DNA of 13,870 bases from Sulfurovum sp. (GTDB lineage Bacteria > Campylobacterota > Campylobacteria > Campylobacterales > Sulfurovaceae): positions 1,639-15,508 of the forward strand of contig DYTG01000033.1 in the NCBI GenBank assembly GCA_020726085.1, written 5' to 3'. Positions 13,706 through 13,870 of this stretch are shown one piece after another. A program made the position numbers and the translations under genes. Below the pieces are notes generated by a model. It did not search any database, had not been told where the DNA came from, and saw nothing but the letters and a program-made list of their open reading frames with translations. Each line of letters opens with the position of its first letter. Position 1 is the first letter of the stretch.

Positions 13706-13741
13706 CCCTCAAGAGAATTTGCCTCTCGGCTTTTATCAAAA

Positions 13742-13870
13742 TTATTTATCCAAATACTTCGTAAGCTCATCCATTCCGATATTAAGCGTATTGGCTACTT
13801 GTTCGATAGACAAATCAAACTCTTTTATCATCATAACGGCACTATCAAGTGTTGCCTCTCTCTTGCCTTT
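13742..13870 (-). CDS. C-terminal end of a second Rpn-family protein (partial)
   Basis: The minus strand is open from the right edge to TAA 13744-13742, encoding 42 residues that begin KGKREATL, continue AVMMIKEFDLSIEQVANTLN and end TKYLDK. By eye 33 of these 42 residues match the C-terminus of the Rpn-family protein at 9118-10089, so this is a paralogue from the same family. It reads towards rnpB and is inverted relative to the first copy. Its nuclease domain and any glycine repeats lie beyond the window. No ribosome binding site or start can be seen. Confidence 0.85.
   Translation of the reverse strand, partial: KGKREATLDSAVMMIKEFDLSIEQVANTLNIGMDELTKYLDK

Overview
The window looks like chromosomal DNA of a Campylobacterota (epsilonproteobacterial) bacterium, probably a free-living, sulfur-oxidiser-type lineage (Sulfurimonas/Sulfurovum/Sulfuricurvum relatives). 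The evidence is the AT-rich composition, the many TGn-TATAAT extended -10 promoters with poor -35 boxes, a short ThrRS without a TGS domain followed directly by infC, a free-standing atpB, and a GlcF-like Fe-S protein and Rpn-family genes of the style common in that group. The species is not determined.

Layout. The left edge holds the last 22 codons of a + strand gene with an outer-membrane-barrel-like C-terminus. It converges, over a perfect hairpin, on a two-gene minus-strand unit (spermidine-synthase-like gene, then coaE). Divergent from that unit is atpB (F0 subunit a), followed by a small membrane-protein gene that is split between two frames at a run of eight T. On the minus strand thrS and infC follow; they overlap by four bases, both seem to start at TTG, and they sit behind a promoter and a leader with four hairpins. 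Upstream lies a monocistronic glcF-like gene. The 370-bp gap before the next gene is not empty: it holds repeated direct half-sites, a promoter and a strong terminator that together could make a small RNA of about 90 nt, next to a histidine-kinase remnant (ATPase domain only).

The right half contains a phasin-like coiled-coil gene overlapping a UbiB/ABC1 kinase gene (probably AUA-started), and a divergent Rpn-family PD-(D/E)XK nuclease gene with a 12-bp tandem repeat that encodes a glycine every fourth residue. Then come a full-length RND efflux pump gene with no adaptor or outer-membrane partner beside it, and the RNase P RNA gene rnpB. At the right edge is the 3' end of a second Rpn-family gene, in inverted orientation and nearly identical to the first over 64 bp. 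The acrB-like/rnpB segment is therefore bracketed by inverted copies of the same gene end.

Most genes are housekeeping (CoA synthesis, ATP synthase, translation, tRNA processing). The less ordinary parts are the structured thrS leader, the putative small RNA next to a dead two-component gene, the phasin-ABC1 kinase pair with an AUA start, the frameshifted small membrane protein and the paired Rpn genes.
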